Source of the DNA: an uncultured Selenomonas sp.
GTDB lineage: Bacteria; Bacillota; Negativicutes; Selenomonadales; Selenomonadaceae
NCBI GenBank assembly: GCA_947097535.1
Contig: CAMURM010000085.1
Location: forward strand, 1 to 6,701
Reading direction: 5' to 3'
DNA length: 6,701 nucleotides
Position numbers and translations under genes: made by a program. The notes beneath the pieces were generated by a model that had not been told where the DNA came from, searched no databases, and saw only the letters and a program-made list of their open reading frames with translations. Positions within the stretch are counted from its first letter, which is position 1; each line of letters begins with the position of its first letter. Positions 1 to 4,198 of this stretch are shown here, piece by piece.

Positions 1-113
1 ATTCCTTCGATATAGTTGTCAAAACATACGTTGAAAAACGCATCATCGATCAAGCGGAATTTCTGTATCAATGCACAATATTCCGCGGGAACATCTTTCC
101 TGATTATTCTCAC
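1..113 (-). CDS. Rpn-family / PD-(D/E)XK nuclease-type transposase protein, N-terminal fragment
   Basis: This is a minus-strand gene entering from the left edge; only its first 37 codons are in the window. The frame begins with GTG at 111-113 and reads VRIIRKDVPAEYC, then FRLIDDAFFNVCFDNYIEG near residues 19-37. The FRLIDDxFF...CFD pattern is typical of the start of Rpn (recombination-promoting nuclease) and 'PD-(D/E)XK nuclease family transposase' proteins. Their catalytic residues lie further in and are not visible here. The GTG start is supported by an AGGAGAGGAG tract (121-130) 7 bases upstream. An upstream ATG at 131-133 is out of frame and hits a stop within eight codons. A near-consensus promoter lies just upstream. 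Known members act as DNA nucleases linked to RecA-independent recombination and are often found in multiple genomic copies. The family call is from recognised wording only, and completeness cannot be judged. Confidence 0.72.
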   Translation of the reverse strand, partial: MRIIRKDVPAEYCALIQKFRLIDDAFFNVCFDNYIEG

Positions 114-120
114 AGATTTT

Positions 121-130
121 CTCCTCTCCT
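121..130 (-). promoter_or_regulatory. Shine-Dalgarno of the Rpn-like gene (decides a GTG start)
   Basis: On the minus strand the tract reads AGGAGAGGAG and ends 7 bases before the GTG at 113-111. It contains two overlapping SD cores and is the reason for choosing the GTG start over other codons. Confidence 0.7.
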
Positions 131-147
131 CATACGCTTCTACTATC

Positions 148-176
148 ATAGTATGCATTGCAGCGAATATTGTCAA
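148..176 (-). promoter_or_regulatory. Sigma-70/SigA-type promoter of the Rpn-like gene
   Basis: The minus strand shows a perfect -35 TTGACA (176-171), a 17-base spacer (170-154) and -10 TACTAT (153-148). Transcription would start near 141, giving a short leader before the GTG at 113. The -35 box lies only about 5 bases beyond the T-tract of the MFS terminator, so the two units are packed back to front on the same strand. Confidence 0.75.
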
Positions 177-180
177 GACT

Positions 181-227
181 GAAAAAGAGACTGTTGCAAT
201 AAGTCAAATTCGATTTATGCGACAGCC
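181..227 (-). terminator. Rho-independent terminator of the MFS gene
   Basis: On the minus strand, GGCUGU (227-222) pairs with ACAGUC (194-189) with one G-U pair. A C/A mismatch follows, then three more pairs further in (GCA with UGC). The 3' side runs directly into UCUUUUUC (188-181). It lies 7 bases after the MFS stop codon. The stem is imperfect, but position and T-tract fit termination. Confidence 0.65.
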
Positions 228-233
228 CTTTCC

Positions 234-1409
234 TTATTTTTGCCTGCGCCATACAAAATAGCCGACGGCCGTGCAGATGACGGCGGCGGGGCAGAGGATG
301 CCGTAGAGTGCGCCGTAGCCGAAGCGGGCGGCGAAGAGACCCAAGGTCGCGGCGGCGATGCCGACGCTGATGTCGAGCGCCCAGAAGTAGGTCGCGGTCG
401 CAAGCCCCGCGCGCTCGGGCGGCACGCTCGCGACGGCGAGCGTCTGGAAGGCGGGACTGACGGCGCCGAAGCCCGCGCCGAGGACGGCGGCAGCGAGGAA
501 GAAGGCGGCGGGGCTCTTGGCGGCGGCGAAGCACAAAAAGCCGCAGAAGAAGAGGATGAGTCCAGGATAGACCGTGTAGTCGGCGCCCTTCTTGTCGAAG
601 AGGCGGCCGATGAAGGGGCGCGTCGCCACGATGATGAGGGCGAAGACGGCGAAGAAGGTGCTGACGCTTTCGTCCATGCCGAGCGAGCGCGCGTAGAGCG
701 GGATGAAGGTCAGGACGCCGCCGTAGGCGAAGAAGACGATGCCGCCGAGAAGTGCCATGGGCACGGCACGCCGCTCGACGAGGGCGAAGCCGCGGCGCGC
801 CTTTTCCTTCGCGGGCAGGACGATGGCGTCAGAGAGCCGCTTGCGGTTCGCGAGCCATAGCGTGAAGAGGGCGCTCGCCGTGAGGAAGGCGAACATGGCG
901 AGCGTGCCGAAGGAGCGGATGAGGAGCAGGCCGATGAGGGGGCCGACGACCATCGCGAGGTTCGTCGAGAGCGCGAAGTAGCCGATGCCCGTGCCCTTTT
1001 TCGCCGCGGGCAGCACGAGCGCCGCCAGCGTCGCCGCCGCCGTCGTGCCGAGTGCGAATTCGACGCCGTGCACGAGGCGCAGCGCGTAGAGCATTTCCTC
1101 CGTGTGCGCGAAGCAGAAGGCGAGCATGATGACGAAGAAGGCGAGCGTCGCGCCGAGGAGCAGCCTGCCCTTGTGGACGCTGTCGATGAGCCTGCCCGCA
1201 AGGGGGCGGCAGGCGACGGTGCCGATCTGGAAGAAGGTCATGGCAAGCCCCGCTTCGAGCTCGCCGCCCTTCATGTCGTTCATGATGTAGATGGGCAGCC
1301 CCACGATGAGGATATACTGCGCCATGAAGTGGAAGAAGTTCGTACCGCTGAGGCCGATGAATTCGGCTGTCCAGAGCTTCTCGCCGCTCTTTTTCTGCAT
1401 GTCGTTCAA
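234..1409 (-). CDS. Major facilitator superfamily (MFS) transporter, 12 TM
   Basis: This is a cytoplasmic-membrane secondary transporter of about 391 residues, the usual MFS length, with alternating hydrophobic segments consistent with 12 TM helices. The motif A signature GRLIDSVHKGR (about residues 72-82) sits in the loop between TM2 and TM3. A second-half counterpart, GRLFDKKG (about 268-275), lies in the TM8-9 loop. A VGPLIG sequence in TM5 (about 153-158) resembles motif C of drug/H+ antiporters. A basic loop near residues 188-215 splits the two halves, and the end is the positive tail WRRQK. The substrate cannot be read; efflux is favoured by motif C only. Start choice: the TTG at 1407-1409 has GAAGG 7 bases upstream, while the ATG at 1398-1400 has it 16 bases away and is the alternative. 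A longer frame back to 1463 would translate through a hairpin and is less likely. The gene lies downstream of the bofA terminator with no obvious promoter. Confidence 0.9.
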   Translation of the reverse strand: MNDMQKKSGEKLWTAEFIGLSGTNFFHFMAQYILIVGLPIYIMNDMKGGELEAGLAMTFFQIGTVACRPLAGRLIDSVHKGRLLLGATLAFFVIMLAFCFAHTEEMLYALRLVHGVEFALGTTAAATLAALVLPAAKKGTGIGYFALSTNLAMVVGPLIGLLLIRSFGTLAMFAFLTASALFTLWLANRKRLSDAIVLPAKEKARRGFALVERRAVPMALLGGIVFFAYGGVLTFIPLYARSLGMDESVSTFFAVFALIIVATRPFIGRLFDKKGADYTVYPGLILFFCGFLCFAAAKSPAAFFLAAAVLGAGFGAVSPAFQTLAVASVPPERAGLATATYFWALDISVGIAAATLGLFAARFGYGALYGILCPAAVICTAVGYFVWRRQK

Positions 1410-1439
1410 TGTCTTGCCTTCTTTGCTTTGCGATAAAAT

Positions 1440-1458
1440 GCCGCCCTGAAAGGGCGGC
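1440..1458 (-). promoter_or_regulatory. Stem-loop in the MFS leader, attenuator or second terminator
   Basis: A perfect 8-bp stem, GCCGCCCT (1440-1447) with AGGGCGGC (1451-1458), has a 3-base loop. On the minus strand it is followed by AUUUUAUC. It sits between the bofA terminator and the MFS start. It could be a second terminator in tandem or an attenuator controlling read-through into the transporter gene. Confidence 0.5.
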
Positions 1459-1470
1459 GCCAAATGTCCG

Positions 1471-1493
1471 CAAAACGGCTGTTTTTACAGCCG
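1471..1493 (-). terminator. Rho-independent terminator of the ybaB-recR-bofA operon
   Basis: A perfect 7-bp stem, CGGCTGT (1476-1482) with ACAGCCG (1487-1493), has a 4-base loop. On the minus strand it is followed directly by TTTTG. It lies about 28 bases after the bofA stop. The opposite side carries CTTTATC, so weak activity on the plus strand is possible. Confidence 0.75.
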
Positions 1494-1521
1494 CTTTATC
1501 CGTGATTCTTTGCAGCCACTT

Positions 1522-1764
1522 TTACAAGTAGCTCCACGCGAGCACGCAGAGCACGCCGGGGCTGCCGAAGATGCCCGCGATCAGCGCCGTGAGGATGTTG
1601 ATCGTCACAGAGAAACCCAGGAGCTTGACGATGGAGAGAAGGACGGCGCCGATGACACTGTTGACGATGAATTTCTTCAAAAGGCGAAAGGGCAGGGACA
1701 GGAGCTTTGCCGCAATCGCCAGCAGCAGGAGGCCGACGGCGAGTGCCACAATGATTTCGAGCAT
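1522..1764 (-). CDS. bofA: BofA-like small membrane protein (pro-sigma-K processing inhibitor family)
   Basis: This is an 80-residue, very hydrophobic protein with two membrane-spanning stretches (about residues 3-28 and 35-75). The central NSVIGAVLLSIVKLLG (35-50) and the C-terminal GIFGSPGVLCVL (64-75) match the BofA family pattern of an N...G segment followed by a G-x-PG turn. In Bacillus subtilis, BofA sits in the forespore outer membrane and holds the SpoIVFB protease inactive until pro-sigma-K should be cut. The ATG lies 1 base after the recR stop, with AAAGGA about 8 bases upstream inside the recR end, so it is translated as part of that operon. The recR-bofA pairing is usual in Firmicutes. 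Whether this organism sporulates cannot be seen; in non-sporulating relatives the role of the protein is unclear. Confidence 0.85.
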   Translation of the reverse strand: MLEIIVALAVGLLLLAIAAKLLSLPFRLLKKFIVNSVIGAVLLSIVKLLGFSVTINILTALIAGIFGSPGVLCVLAWSYL

Positions 1765-1765
1765 A

Positions 1766-2371
1766 CTAGATTTCCTTTCTGTTTTCGAGCGCCTTTGCGA
1801 GCGTGACTTCGTCGGCGTATTCGAGATCGCCGCCGATGGGCAGGCCGTGGGCGATGCGCGTGACCTTGAGGCCGGCGGGCTTCAAGAGGCGCGCGAGGTA
1901 CATCGCCGTCGCCTCGCCCTCGACCGTGGGGTTCGTCGCCATGATGATCTCCGTCGTCTCGGCGCCCTTCTCGCCTTCGAGGCGGTGCAGCAGCTCCTTG
2001 ACGCGCAGGTTCTCAGGGCCGATGCCTTGTAAGGGCGAGAGCGAGCCGTGCAGCACATGGTAGAGGCCTTTGTAGTCCTTCATGCGCTCGATGGCAGCGA
2101 CGTCCTGCGGCTGCTCGACGACGCAGATCTTCGTGCGGTCGCGCTTTTCCGAGCGGCAGACGGCGCACGGGTCTTCATCGGAAAGGTTGCAGCAGACGCT
2201 GCAGAAACCGATCTTCTCGCGCGCCTCGACGATCGCCGCCGCGAGCGCCCGCGCTTTCGCCGCGTCCATATCGAGGACGTGATAAGCAAGACGCACTGCC
2301 GTCTTGGAGCCAATGCCCGGCAGTGCGCGAAAGTGTTCAATGAGTTTTGCCAGCGGTGCGATGTACTGCAT
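1766..2371 (-). CDS. recR: Recombination mediator protein RecR
   Basis: RecR acts with RecO (and RecF) to load RecA onto SSB-coated single-stranded DNA at gaps; it forms a ring clamp around DNA in the cytoplasm. The 201-residue length is normal for the family and looks complete. The N-terminal helix-hairpin-helix includes LPGIGSKTA (17-25). A four-cysteine zinc finger follows with C57, C60, C69 and C72. The Toprim domain begins near ICVVEQPQD (82-90) with the conserved acidic E86, continues with YHVLHGSLSPLQGIGP (about 104-119), and has the ATNPTVEGEAT segment (about 145-155). It ends with the HGLPIGGDLEYAD signature (about 175-187). The ATG lies 1 base after the ybaB stop and has no strong SD of its own, so translational coupling to ybaB is likely. 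All key residues are present. Confidence 0.97.
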   Translation of the reverse strand: MQYIAPLAKLIEHFRALPGIGSKTAVRLAYHVLDMDAAKARALAAAIVEAREKIGFCSVCCNLSDEDPCAVCRSEKRDRTKICVVEQPQDVAAIERMKDYKGLYHVLHGSLSPLQGIGPENLRVKELLHRLEGEKGAETTEIIMATNPTVEGEATAMYLARLLKPAGLKVTRIAHGLPIGGDLEYADEVTLAKALENRKEI

Positions 2372-2372
2372 C

Positions 2373-2708
2373 TCAGAACATGCCCGGAGGAAGGCCGAGG
2401 CCGCCCGTGAGCTTGCCCATCTCGCCCGCCATCATGTCGTCGACCTTCTTGACCGACTCGTTGAAGGCGGCCGAGAGGAGATCCTGCAGCATCTCGACAT
2501 CCTCGGGATCGACGGCGGCGGGATCGATATGAAGCGACTGCACTTCCTTCTCGCCGTTCATGACGATCTTGACGGCGCCGCCGCCCGCTGATACCTCGAC
2601 GGTCTTCCTCTTGAGCTCCTCCTGCATTTTCTTCATGTCGTTCTGGAGCTTCTGCACTTTCTTCATCATGCCGGACATGTTACCCATGTTGCCCATTCCA
2701 CCAAACAT
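2373..2708 (-). CDS. YbaB/EbfC family nucleoid-associated protein
   Basis: This is a small DNA-binding protein of 111 residues, typical for the family, which forms tweezer-like dimers that bind and compact DNA. The N-terminus is a glycine/methionine-rich run (MFGGMGNMGNMSGMMKK), followed by a helix with regular charged repeats (KVQKLQNDMKKMQEELKRKT, 17-36). Next comes the beta segment VEVSAGGGAVKIVMNGEKEV (37-56), the family hallmark, and then IDP...DVEMLQDLLSAAFNES, which is the dimer helix. The tail is rich in glycine and methionine. The ATG at 2706-2708 is chosen because AAAGGAG lies 7 bases upstream; an in-frame extension to 2768 would read through leader hairpins and has no such support. 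It is the first gene of the ybaB-recR-bofA operon. In many bacteria dnaX comes directly before it; here dnaX is absent and a promoter takes its place. Confidence 0.95.
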   Translation of the reverse strand: MFGGMGNMGNMSGMMKKVQKLQNDMKKMQEELKRKTVEVSAGGGAVKIVMNGEKEVQSLHIDPAAVDPEDVEMLQDLLSAAFNESVKKVDDMMAGEMGKLTGGLGLPPGMF

Positions 2709-2727
2709 TGCGTTTCTCCTTTCAAAA

Positions 2728-2796
2728 GCAGGCACCTTGCCTGCGCTTTTTGCTTCTTGCAAAAGCACGGATGAATTCAGCGCTTCCTTGAGGAAG
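2728..2796 (-). promoter_or_regulatory. Hairpin-rich 5' leader of the ybaB operon
   Basis: Three stem-loops lie in the transcript before the ybaB SD. They are CTTCC/GGAAG with a 4-base loop (2783-2796), GCTTTTTGC/GCAAAAGC with one bulged base (2745-2766), and a perfect 7-bp stem GCAGGCA/TGCCTGC (2728-2744). The last is followed by CTTTTG on the minus strand and ends only about 5-6 bases before the SD region. It looks like an attenuator or a control of ribosome access. It matches no riboswitch class that I recognise. Confidence 0.45.
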
Positions 2797-2816
2797 TCGG
2801 ATAAATTCAGTGCTTC
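2769..2816. repeat. Two imperfect 18-bp direct repeats, 30-bp period, in the ybaB leader
   Basis: GGATGAATTCAGCGCTTC (2769-2786) and GGATAAATTCAGTGCTTC (2799-2816) agree at 16 of 18 positions and are spaced 30 bp start to start. They lie just downstream of the -10 box, around and after the predicted transcription start, separated by the CTTCC/GGAAG hairpin. They could be a tandem protein-binding site or a small duplication. Confidence 0.6.
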
Positions 2817-2822
2817 TATTGA

Positions 2823-2852
2823 ATTATAGTCTTAATGCGGCTCTGCGGTCAA
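2823..2852 (-). promoter_or_regulatory. Promoter of the ybaB-recR-bofA operon
   Basis: The minus strand has -35 TTGACC (2852-2847), an 18-base spacer, and a perfect -10 TATAAT (2828-2823). Transcription should begin near 2816, giving a leader of about 108 bases before ybaB. This is the strongest -10 in the window and fits a constitutive housekeeping promoter. Confidence 0.8.
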
Positions 2853-2910
2853 CTGTTTTCTGAGCCGCGTTCGCCGCATGGCTTGCATTGCGGCGCCGTG
2901 GCGTGTGAGC

Positions 2911-2945
2911 ATAGAAATACCCCCGATCCGATTCGATCGGGGGTA
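2911..2945 (-). terminator. Rho-independent terminator of the amidase gene
   Basis: A perfect 11-bp stem, TACCCCCGATC (2918-2928) with GATCGGGGGTA (2935-2945), has a 6-base loop. On the minus strand it is followed by TTTCTAT. It begins 17 bases after the amidase stop and separates that gene from the ybaB promoter region. Confidence 0.8.
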
Positions 2946-2962
2946 AAGGAATAGCCCTCTCG

Positions 2963-3553
2963 CTATCTTGCCTTGCTTTGCGAGGAGGCGGCGGTCATCA
3001 TCTCCGCCTCGTAGTCCGTGACGGCGCGTGCGATGGCGCGGGCGAAGACGTCGGCTTTATCCACGAGGAGCCGCGCTTCCGGCAGGTGGTCGATGAATGC
3101 CATCTCCACGAGCACGGCGGGCATGGCGGTCGCGTGGAGGACGATGAGCTCGGGCCGCTCCTTGATGCCGCGGTCTTCCGTGCCGAGCGAGGTCGTGATC
3201 TGCCACTCGATGGCGCGCGCGAGCCTCTCCGCCTTGCCGCCGCGCGCGTAGATGAGCGTCTCCGTGCCGTGTGCTTCGCCGTCTGCCGCATTGCAGTGCA
3301 GGCTCACGAATACGTCGGCGCGCCACTTGTTCGCCTCGTCCGTCACGGCGGCGTTCCAGCGCTCAAGGTGGCGGCTCTCCCACGCGAGGTTGTCGCTCTG
3401 CATGAGAAACACCTCCATGCCGACGAGTTCCAGATAGAGCTTCACGCGCGCGCCGATGTCGGCTGCGACATCGCACTCGCGGAGTCCGAGCGCCGCATTG
3501 ACCGCGCCGCTGTCGTAAAGGGGATCGTGCCCCGGGTTCAAGAATACACGCAT
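2963..3553 (-). CDS. N-acetylmuramoyl-L-alanine amidase (Amidase_3 type), no signal peptide
   Basis: This zinc hydrolase cuts the amide bond between N-acetylmuramic acid and L-alanine in peptidoglycan. The 196-residue protein is essentially a bare catalytic domain. Zinc ligands are H9 (in FLNPGHD), E26 (in LGLRECDVA) and H86 (in VSLHCNAA). The catalytic glutamate is E150 (in VLVEMAFI). ERPELIVLHATAMPAVLVE is the usual run-up to it. The start is MRVFLNPGHD at 3553, with AAGGAG 8 bases upstream. A longer frame to 3634 adds 27 very basic residues with no SD and no hydrophobic segment. No signal peptide, SH3 or cell-wall binding repeat is seen, so export must come from a holin or another route, or the enzyme acts on recycled or internal substrate. 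A phage endolysin-like origin is possible, but no phage genes flank it. The gene forms a single unit between a leader and a strong terminator. Confidence 0.92.
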   Translation of the reverse strand: MRVFLNPGHDPLYDSGAVNAALGLRECDVAADIGARVKLYLELVGMEVFLMQSDNLAWESRHLERWNAAVTDEANKWRADVFVSLHCNAADGEAHGTETLIYARGGKAERLARAIEWQITTSLGTEDRGIKERPELIVLHATAMPAVLVEMAFIDHLPEARLLVDKADVFARAIARAVTDYEAEMMTAASSQSKAR

Positions 3554-3649
3554 ACTTGCCACTCCTTCCCGCATACGCTGCGCTTTCGGACGCTTCGCTT
3601 GCTGCAAGCGTCTCTTTTTGCGCTTCAAGCGCATACATGCGGGAAGGAA
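3554..3649 (-). promoter_or_regulatory. Structured amidase leader that can mask the SD site
   Basis: In the minus-strand transcript, CCUUCCCGCAU (3647-3637) can pair perfectly over 11 bp with AUGCGGGAAGG (3574-3564), extended by an A-U and a G-U pair. This covers the whole AAGGAG SD site (3567-3562). Inside, GCGCUU (3632-3627) pairs with AAGCGC (3585-3580), and GACGCUU (3612-3606) pairs with AAGCGUC (3595-3589). A competing small hairpin, GCGC UUGAA GCGC, could open the long stem. The arrangement fits translational control, but no known riboswitch class is recognised. Confidence 0.55.
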
Positions 3650-3759
3650 GGAGGGATATATCGCCCTATACTACGCCGCTTTAAGGTGAAGTGACGAATG
3701 TCAAGGAGACTGTGCTTCTTGTCGCGAATGGCTTACTTATAGTACTCAAACTTCGCACA
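3650..3759. other. Non-coding stretch at the composition boundary
   Basis: This lies between the amidase leader and the small unknown gene. On the minus strand a TTGACA occurs at about 3716-3711, but no -10 box is found at proper distance. TTGATG followed 16 bases later by TATAAG (minus, about 3762-3735) is a weak promoter candidate for the amidase. No tRNA, repeat or att-like site is seen. Base composition changes from GC-rich to AT-richer across this stretch. Confidence 0.4.
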
Positions 3760-4065
3760 TCAAAAACATTCATCAAGGCTTGAAAAATACGGCTTTGTAG
3801 CTGAAAAAACAGATTCGCTATGCACATTTTCGCAGTTTTTTGACAACAGCGACGGCAATTCAGGCAAGAAACCTTCCAACTGCGCCTGTACCTTCTGTTC
3901 ATCGAGCATCGTCCGTTCTTGCAATCGTTCGGCAAAGAGCGACACAAGAAACCGTACCGCTTCTGCCAAGCGTATATCTGGAAGTTCATCCATCAACAGA
4001 TAGAACAACTCGCCTAAACTTCGTTCATCGTTGGTTTTGCGTAAGTCTACGATGTTTGCCGCCAT
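3760..4065 (-). CDS. Hypothetical protein, 101 residues, divergent to the HTH-PLD-like gene
   Basis: I do not recognise this protein. It is soluble-looking and acidic to neutral, with no membrane segment or signal peptide. Residues 16-48 (SLGELFYLLMDELPDIRLAE... onward) and 52-72 look helical and amphipathic, as in small partner or regulatory proteins. The last 30 residues are less regular (serine- and phenylalanine-rich) and may reflect a drifted or truncated end. The ATG at 4063-4065 has no clear SD, so a leaderless or weakly translated mRNA, a different start, or a remnant gene are all possible. It faces away from the large gene and shares a 133-base intergenic region containing the TTTGCAAA repeats. 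A competing minus frame (3681-3989) is cysteine- and arginine-rich and less protein-like. Function is unknown; a regulatory or antitoxin-like role is speculation from position. Confidence 0.5.
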   Translation of the reverse strand: MAANIVDLRKTNDERSLGELFYLLMDELPDIRLAEAVRFLVSLFAERLQERTMLDEQKVQAQLEGFLPELPSLLSKNCENVHSESVFSATKPYFSSLDECF

Positions 4066-4083
4066 CGGCGCGTTAAAAACTTC

Positions 4084-4115
4084 GTATTTGCAAATATATT
4101 ATTTGTATTTGCAAA
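4084..4115. promoter_or_regulatory. Putative operator: two GTATTTGCAAA repeats 21 bp apart
   Basis: GTATTTGCAAA occurs at 4084-4094 and again at 4105-4115, a spacing of two helical turns. Each contains the palindrome TTTGCAAA. The first copy is the centre of a perfect 12-bp palindrome, TATTTGCAAATA (4085-4096). A weaker ATTGCATTT follows at 4122-4130. The position between two divergent genes, one encoding an HTH domain, fits an autoregulatory operator. Binding is inferred. Confidence 0.5.
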
Positions 4116-4116
4116 A

Positions 4117-4146
4117 TTTATATTGCATTTTCTGCTAATATATGAT
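4117..4146 (+). promoter_or_regulatory. Candidate promoter of the HTH-PLD-like gene
   Basis: TTTATA (4117-4122), an 18-base spacer and TATGAT (4141-4146) are the best -35/-10 pair upstream of the large gene. The -35 is weak (4 of 6 matches), so activity could depend on a protein bound at the adjacent repeats. Other AT-rich hexamers nearby cannot be excluded. Confidence 0.35.
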
Positions 4147-4184
4147 AAGCTAACGTCAATCAAAATTTATACAACGGTATTTAA

Positions 4185-4190
4185 AGGAGG
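4185..4190 (+). promoter_or_regulatory. Strong Shine-Dalgarno of the HTH-PLD-like gene
   Basis: A perfect AGGAGG ends 8 bases before the ATG at 4199. It fixes the start of the large gene. AAAGG (4183-4187) and CCTTT (4194-4198) could form a small 5-bp hairpin over it, a weak structure. Confidence 0.8.
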
Positions 4191-4198
4191 AAACCTTT

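Noticed and set aside
16..261. 81-codon plus-strand open frame
   Set aside because: It overlaps the Rpn-like start, its promoter and the MFS terminator, has no SD, and resembles no family.
240..860. 206-codon plus-strand open frame opposite the MFS gene, plus similar long frames at 710-1201 and 829-1473
   Set aside because: They are rich in Ala/Arg/Gly/Glu with low-complexity wording, as expected from the opposite or shifted frames of GC-rich DNA. The MFS frame has clear TM pattern and motifs.
2872..2895. CGCCGCA/TGCGGCG inverted repeat with a 10-base loop
   Set aside because: The stem is perfect, but there is no T-run, it is not next to a gene end, and palindromes of this length in GC-rich DNA are expected by chance.
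3589..3620. Plus-strand terminator-like hairpin followed by CTTTTT in the amidase leader
   Set aside because: No plus-strand gene ends here, and the stem is better explained as part of the minus-strand leader structure.
3554..3634. 27-residue N-terminal extension of the amidase
   Set aside because: No SD upstream of the ATG at 3634, the region forms the leader structure, and the NPGHD start at 3553 has a good SD.
2978..3694. 238-codon plus-strand frame opposite the amidase
   Set aside because: Rich in His, Arg and Gly, with no SD or family match; the amidase on the other strand has all catalytic residues.
3681..3989. 102-codon minus-strand frame overlapping the small unknown gene
   Set aside because: It is rich in Cys, Arg and Trp with no regular structure. 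The 3760-4065 frame reads as a more natural helical protein. A frameshift joining the two was considered but nothing supports it.
4084..4130. CRISPR-like or iteron-like array
   Set aside because: Only two clear copies and one weak copy of an 11-bp unit; too few and too short for an array or a replication origin.
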